Shown here piece by piece: positions 32,352 to 35,779 of a DNA stretch of 35,779 nt (positions are counted from its first letter, which is position 1; each line of letters starts with the position of its first letter). The notes under the pieces were generated by a model. That model was not told the DNA's origin and searched no databases. It worked only from the letters and a program-made list of their open reading frames with translations. The DNA is taken from contig DATMNI010000360.1 in the NCBI GenBank assembly GCA_035570275.1, positions 1-35,779 of the forward strand, given 5' to 3'. The stretch is from DATMNI01 sp035570275. GTDB taxonomy: Bacteria > Acidobacteriota > Terriglobia > Bryobacterales > Bryobacteraceae. The translations under genes and the position numbers were made by a program.

Positions 32352-33293
32352 ATGAGACCGTCGCTCGGCGTCTGCCTTGCCGGCCTGATGCTTTCCGCAG
32401 GCGGGCGGGCGCAGACATCGATCCGCGTGGACGTGAGTCTGGTCAGCGTGGGATTCTCGGTGCGCGATGCCCGCGGCAACCTGGTCACCAACCTCACCCA
32501 GGACGATGTGGAACTGACCGAGGACGGCGTCCCGCAGAGAATCGCTTTCTTCGGGCGCAGCGCCGATGTCCCGCTGAACCTGGGCCTGATCATGGACGTG
32601 AGCGGCAGCCAGCAATCGTTCGTCAAGCCGCATTTGAAGGACCTGGAGGCGTTCCTCAAGAGCGTGATGGACGAACCAGACCGCGCCTTTCTGATCTGTT
32701 TCGCCAACCGGGTGCGGCTGGTGAGCGATTACTCCAGTTCGGGCAAGGAGTTGGTGGCCGCTTTGCGTCAATTTGAAAAGGGCAAGGGCAACGCGGAATA
32801 CCCGATTGTCGGCCCACCGGAGTACCGCATCCTGGGCACCGCGTTTTACGACGCCATCTACGAGCCGGCCAACCTGATGTTTCCGGACAGCACGCGCGGC
32901 CGGAGGGCGCTGGTTATCTTCAGCGATGGCGAGGACAATTCCAGCGCGCACCACATGCTGGAGACCATCGAGGCCGCCCAGGCCAATGACGTGACGCTGT
33001 TTTGCCTGCGATACACCGAACCGGGGCGGAACGGGCGCGTCACTGCCCGCAACAAATACGGCGCCGGCGTGATGGCGCGCATCTCCCGCGAAACCGGCGG
33101 GCTCGATTTCGACGCCCGGGCTCACGGCCTGCAGGAGGGCTTCCGCCAGATCGGCGCGCAATTGCGGTCTTCGTACGAATTGGGCTATCACACGTCGAAT
33201 CCATCAGGCGACAAGACGTTCCATAAGATCTCCATCCGCACGAAGCAGGCGGGGCTTGAGGTGAGGGCCAAGACGGGCTATTACTCGCGGTAG
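32352..33293 (+). CDS. VWFA-related acidobacterial domain protein
   Basis: A 313-residue exported protein with signal peptide (about 1-20), a short N-terminal beta domain (VGFSVRDARGNLVTNLTQDD) and a von Willebrand A domain with MIDAS motif DVSGS (82-86) and FSDGEDNS in the later metal loop. The arrangement is that of the VWFA-related domain family largely restricted to Acidobacteria, and so is the best taxonomic marker here. It probably mediates metal-dependent protein contacts outside the cell. No clear ribosome-binding site precedes the ATG. Confidence 0.88.
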   Translation: MRPSLGVCLAGLMLSAGGRAQTSIRVDVSLVSVGFSVRDARGNLVTNLTQDDVELTEDGVPQRIAFFGRSADVPLNLGLIMDVSGSQQSFVKPHLKDLEAFLKSVMDEPDRAFLICFANRVRLVSDYSSSGKELVAALRQFEKGKGNAEYPIVGPPEYRILGTAFYDAIYEPANLMFPDSTRGRRALVIFSDGEDNSSAHHMLETIEAAQANDVTLFCLRYTEPGRNGRVTARNKYGAGVMARISRETGGLDFDARAHGLQEGFRQIGAQLRSSYELGYHTSNPSGDKTFHKISIRTKQAGLEVRAKTGYYSR

Positions 33294-33312
33294 AGCGGGA
33301 GTGAAGGCGCCC

Positions 33313-33346
33313 TTTAGCCGCAGAGACGCGCGCCTCTGCGGTTAAA
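33313..33346 (+). terminator. hairpin after the VWA gene
   Basis: CCGCAGAG (33318-33325) pairs with CTCTGCGG (33334-33341) around an 8-base loop. A G-U pair and TTTA/TAAA extend the stem to 13 bp. It lies 20 bp after the stop and is followed by an A-rich rather than T-rich run, so termination may be weak or bidirectional. Confidence 0.5.
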
Positions 33347-33389
33347 AGAAACTTGACTCATTGGTACCAGATTCAAATTCAAGCGTTGC

Positions 33390-33395
33390 TACAAT
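33390..33395 (+). promoter_or_regulatory. candidate -10 of a leaderless DUF2891 transcript
   Basis: TACAAT ends six bases before the ATG at 33402, and no Shine-Dalgarno sequence is present. TTGACT at 33353-33358 is too far upstream to be its -35. Confidence 0.35.
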
Positions 33396-33401
33396 CGATC
33401 C

Positions 33402-34589
33402 ATGATCCGTGCAGCCATTCTTCTGGCTCTGGCTTTGGGCGCATGGGCCGCGCCCGCCGATTCCGAAGCACGGGCCGCGGCCGAAGCCAAACAGCTCGCC
33501 GTCTTTCTGGCTGGCCTCGCGCCCGCCCAGATGCCGGCGCTCACCGAGCAGCAGGCGCTGGCCATGGTGGCGATGCCGCTTTCCTGCGTGGACCATCCCC
33601 AGGCGCTTCCGGAACTACGCGCGGATTACCTCTGGGTACACGAAACCAAGCCGCACATGCTGGAGGCCTACGACAAGAACCGCGCGTTCTACGGCTGCTT
33701 TGACTGGCATTCGGCGGTGAACTCCACCTGGACCATGGTGGCGGTGCTGAAGCAGTTCCCCAACATTGCGGTGGGCCGCCTGATTCAGGAGAAGCTGAAG
33801 GACCATCTGGATAAGAAGAATATCGAGGGCGAGATGGAGTTCTTCAAGTCGGCCAAGAATTTCGAGGTGCCCTATGGCTACGCCTGGGTGCTGAAGCTCT
33901 ATGCGGAACTGCAGAGCTGGGACAACGCCGAAGCCAGGACGTACGCCGCGAATCTGGCTCCGTTGGTGCAGCAGTTTTCGAAAAAGCTGGTGGGCTACCT
34001 GACCGATCTGCCGTTCCCCATGCGTTCCGGCCTGCACCCGAATACGGCTTACTCCCTTGGCCTGTTGCTCGACTACACCGAGGCCGTCAGCGACCCGCCT
34101 TTGCGCGAGGCAGCATTGAAAACGGCCAACCGCTTTTTCCTGGCGGACAAAGGCTGCCCCACCGCCTACGAACCGGGCGGCACCGAGTTTCTCTCCCCGT
34201 GCCTGGCCGAAGCCCGGCTGATGAGCCGCGTGCTGGACCGCCGGCGCGTGGTGCCGTGGCTAACTGATTTTCTGCCGGCGGCCTACTCGGAAGCGTTCAA
34301 ACCACTGACCGTGCCGGTGGATGTCACAGGCATCACCAAGGAGGATCAACTGGCGGGCAAGTCGCACCTCATCGGTCTGGCTTTCCAGCGGGCCGAGGCG
34401 ATGATGGGAATCGCCAACGCGCTGCCGGCGGACGACGCGCGCGTGCCGGTGCTCACCCGTCTGGCGGCCATCAATGCCAACAGCGGTTTCAAAGCGCTCG
34501 CCGATGCCGGTTATTTCGGCTCGCACTGGCTGGGCACGTATGCCGTCATGTGCTCAAGGGCGGCTGCTCCGCCGGCCAGCAAGCCATAG
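33402..34589 (+). CDS. DUF2891 family secreted protein
   Basis: A 395-residue protein with signal peptide (MIRAAILLALALGAWAAPA). Conserved DUF2891 features are clear: YGCFDWHSAVNSTW near 97-110, RSGLHPNTAYSLG, the YEPGGTEFLSPCLAEARLM block, and GSHWLGTYAV at the end. The mostly helical pattern resembles an alpha/alpha toroid as in glycan-active enzymes, but the biochemical role is not established. It follows the VWA gene after a hairpin and converges on the PilZ gene. Confidence 0.88.
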   Translation: MIRAAILLALALGAWAAPADSEARAAAEAKQLAVFLAGLAPAQMPALTEQQALAMVAMPLSCVDHPQALPELRADYLWVHETKPHMLEAYDKNRAFYGCFDWHSAVNSTWTMVAVLKQFPNIAVGRLIQEKLKDHLDKKNIEGEMEFFKSAKNFEVPYGYAWVLKLYAELQSWDNAEARTYAANLAPLVQQFSKKLVGYLTDLPFPMRSGLHPNTAYSLGLLLDYTEAVSDPPLREAALKTANRFFLADKGCPTAYEPGGTEFLSPCLAEARLMSRVLDRRRVVPWLTDFLPAAYSEAFKPLTVPVDVTGITKEDQLAGKSHLIGLAFQRAEAMMGIANALPADDARVPVLTRLAAINANSGFKALADAGYFGSHWLGTYAVMCSRAAAPPASKP

Positions 34590-34612
34590 CGCGCCAATGC
34601 CGTAGCCGGGGC

Positions 34613-34637
34613 ACGGTCGAGCGACAAGTCGCGGCTC
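34613..34637 (-). repeat. intergenic element, copy 2 (inverted copy of 6668-6693)
   Basis: The reverse complement begins GAGCCGCGACTTGTCGCTCG and matches the element at 6668-6693 except for one missing T. It lies between the convergent DUF2891 and PilZ genes and touches the PilZ stop codon. Confidence 0.7.
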
Positions 34638-34984
34638 TAATGCGCGCCGCCGCTGGCTGTTCGCCCAACCGGGATATCCATCAAATGCTGTGGTTCTAAC
34701 CGATCGCGGCTCCAGGTTCCGCGATCCATGAACTCCACCCCGACGTCGTATCCTATTTCAGTGAATCGGCAATACCGGACTTTGCCCTTCATTCGAAATT
34801 CGGCGCAGACCAGTTCCATTTCAGCCCCCTCGCGAATCGCCTCATCGAGTTGAAGGCATGCCCCCGATGACGAGATATCTTCCAGGTTTGCGATCAACTC
34901 CGATGGCGGGCGTCCGGCATCGTGTACTACGATCTTCACAAAGTCGGCACACATATACCTTGGCTCGAACCGTTTCTCGTTCAT
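34637..34984 (-). CDS. PilZ-domain protein (probable c-di-GMP receptor)
   Basis: A 115-residue single-domain protein. The two c-di-GMP-binding motifs are present: R5-x3-R9 (KRFEPRY) and D36-x-S38-x-x-G41 (DISSSG). The beta-barrel continues to VGVEFMD. PilZ proteins couple c-di-GMP to motility or matrix production through partner contacts. Start 34984 has GGAGG about six bases upstream and begins the domain; an upstream in-frame start at 35068 would add 28 residues unlike PilZ. Divergent from the serine hydrolase gene. Confidence 0.85.
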   Translation of the reverse strand: MNEKRFEPRYMCADFVKIVVHDAGRPPSELIANLEDISSSGACLQLDEAIREGAEMELVCAEFRMKGKVRYCRFTEIGYDVGVEFMDRGTWSRDRLEPQHLMDIPVGRTASGGAH

Positions 34985-35049
34985 AGCAACCCTCCATCTT
35001 TCCCAGACTCGGGGTAGATCGGCAGATCGGCTATAGAACTTTAGTGGCC

Positions 35050-35069
35050 CGCGACCCTCCCGGGTCACC
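35050..35069. repeat. degenerate member of the CGCGACCCTC hairpin family
   Basis: CGCGACCCTC (35050-35059) followed by CCGGGTC pairs GACCC with GGGTC around a TCCC loop. It resembles the elements at 1740-1764 and 5378-5403 but lacks the outer stem. It lies between divergent genes. Confidence 0.35.
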
Positions 35070-35087
35070 CTCCATCGTGCCTGCGGT

Positions 35088-35093
35088 TATCAT
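35088..35093 (+). promoter_or_regulatory. candidate -10 of the serine hydrolase gene
   Basis: TATCAT ends seven bases before the ATG at 35101, implying a very short or absent leader, although GGAG also lies just before the start. Confidence 0.3.
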
Positions 35094-35100
35094 AGGAGCC

Positions 35101-35779
35101 ATGAGGCCCTTCTGGTGTGCCCTGTTGGCCGCCTTGTTAGTTACCACGGCCCTGGCCGCGCAGACTTTTTCCGGCGCCCAAGCTGTGGATGACGCCATCA
35201 ACGAAGCCATTGCCGCCGGCCGTCTTCCCGGCGCCGTCCTGCTGGTGGGCCATGACGGCCAGGCGATCTACCGAAAGGCCTATGGCTACCGCGCTCTGGT
35301 TCCGAAACAGGAGCCGATGACCCTCGATACCATCTTCGACTGCGCCTCGCTGACCAAGCTCCTCGCCACCACGTCTTCCCTGATGAAGCTCTTCGAGCAG
35401 GGCAAGTTCCGGCTCAACGACCGCATTACCGCCTATATTCCCGAATTCCAGGGCGGCCAGAGCGACATCACCATCCGCCACCTGTTCACGCACTTTTCCG
35501 GGCTCAAACCCGATGTGCCGCTCAAGCCCGAGTGGACCGGCAACCAAACCGGTCTGCGCCTGGCCTACGCGGAGAGGCCGGCCGGTCCCCCCGGCGTGAG
35601 CTTCGTATATAGCGACATCAATTTCATCCTGCTGGGCGAACTGGTGCATCGACTGTCCGGCCAGCCGCTGAACGAGTACGCGCGGCAGAACGTCTTCCTT
35701 CCGCTGGGCATGAAGGAGACGATGTTTCTGCCGCCGCCGTCGCTGATTCCGCGCATCGCGCCCACCGAGCGCCCCACCA
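35101..35779 (+). CDS. secreted serine hydrolase, class C beta-lactamase family (3' end outside window)
   Basis: The first 226 codons are present; no stop occurs before the window ends. Signal peptide (MRPFWCALLAALLVTTALAA), then a beta-lactamase/PBP fold with S83-x-x-K86 in CASLTKLL and the second motif Y170-S-D172 in VYSDINF, where Asp replaces the more common Asn. The family includes AmpC-like enzymes, D-aminopeptidases and esterases; the sequence does not choose between them. GGAG lies just upstream of the ATG. Confidence 0.82.
   Translation, partial: MRPFWCALLAALLVTTALAAQTFSGAQAVDDAINEAIAAGRLPGAVLLVGHDGQAIYRKAYGYRALVPKQEPMTLDTIFDCASLTKLLATTSSLMKLFEQGKFRLNDRITAYIPEFQGGQSDITIRHLFTHFSGLKPDVPLKPEWTGNQTGLRLAYAERPAGPPGVSFVYSDINFILLGELVHRLSGQPLNEYARQNVFLPLGMKETMFLPPPSLIPRIAPTERPT

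Overview
The window reads as a high-GC soil bacterium of the Acidobacteriota, most like the Bryobacterales/Solibacter group. Evidence: the VWFA-related acidobacterial domain protein at 32352-33293, secreted carboxypeptidase-regulatory-like proteins, a membrane Ser/Thr kinase, a FecR/DUF6600 protein, two ECF sigma/anti-sigma pairs and a TPR-CHAT lipoprotein. This placement rests on gene families, not on a marker gene. No rRNA, tRNA, CRISPR array or insertion sequence was seen.

Layout. 258-954: VapBC-type toxin-antitoxin pair behind a duplicated promoter-like repeat. 1212-5366: heat-shock operon hsp20-clpB-htpX behind a near-consensus promoter. 5455-6633: RlmI-like rRNA methyltransferase. 6734-11403 (minus): FecR/DUF6600 envelope protein and a kinase with a polytopic membrane half. 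11604-12182: two small paralogous unknown proteins, then a 22-bp tandem repeat array. 12317-19086: ECF sigma with a C-terminal membrane helix, zinc-finger anti-sigma, unknown 280-residue protein, TPR-CHAT lipoprotein, second ECF sigma, second anti-sigma, secreted TPR protein. 19094-20830 (minus): secreted carboxypeptidase-regulatory-like protein. 21102-21725 (minus): frameshifted HigBA-type module. 21903-23552: cNMP-binding/thioredoxin-fold/flavoprotein fusion without redox cysteines. 23600-26434 (minus): M28 aminopeptidase with PDZ domain, and a secreted DsbA-like protein. 26595-26957: small secreted unknown. 27041-29141 (minus): UxaA-family dehydratase and secreted HIT protein. 29194-30783 (minus): Hsp70-like protein, divergent from a secreted esterase (30987-32270). 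32352-35779: VWA protein, DUF2891 protein, PilZ protein (minus) and a serine hydrolase cut by the window end.

The best candidate for an undescribed system is 11604-19086. It joins two sigma/anti-sigma switches to a CHAT protease whose His and Cys are intact, a coupled protein of unknown fold, and two small paralogues. A plausible model (inference) is an envelope-signal-responsive regulon whose effector is the CHAT lipoprotein. Also notable are the membrane-anchored sigma, the cysteine-less reductase fusion, the decayed HigBA module and a family of intergenic hairpins with compensatory stem changes.
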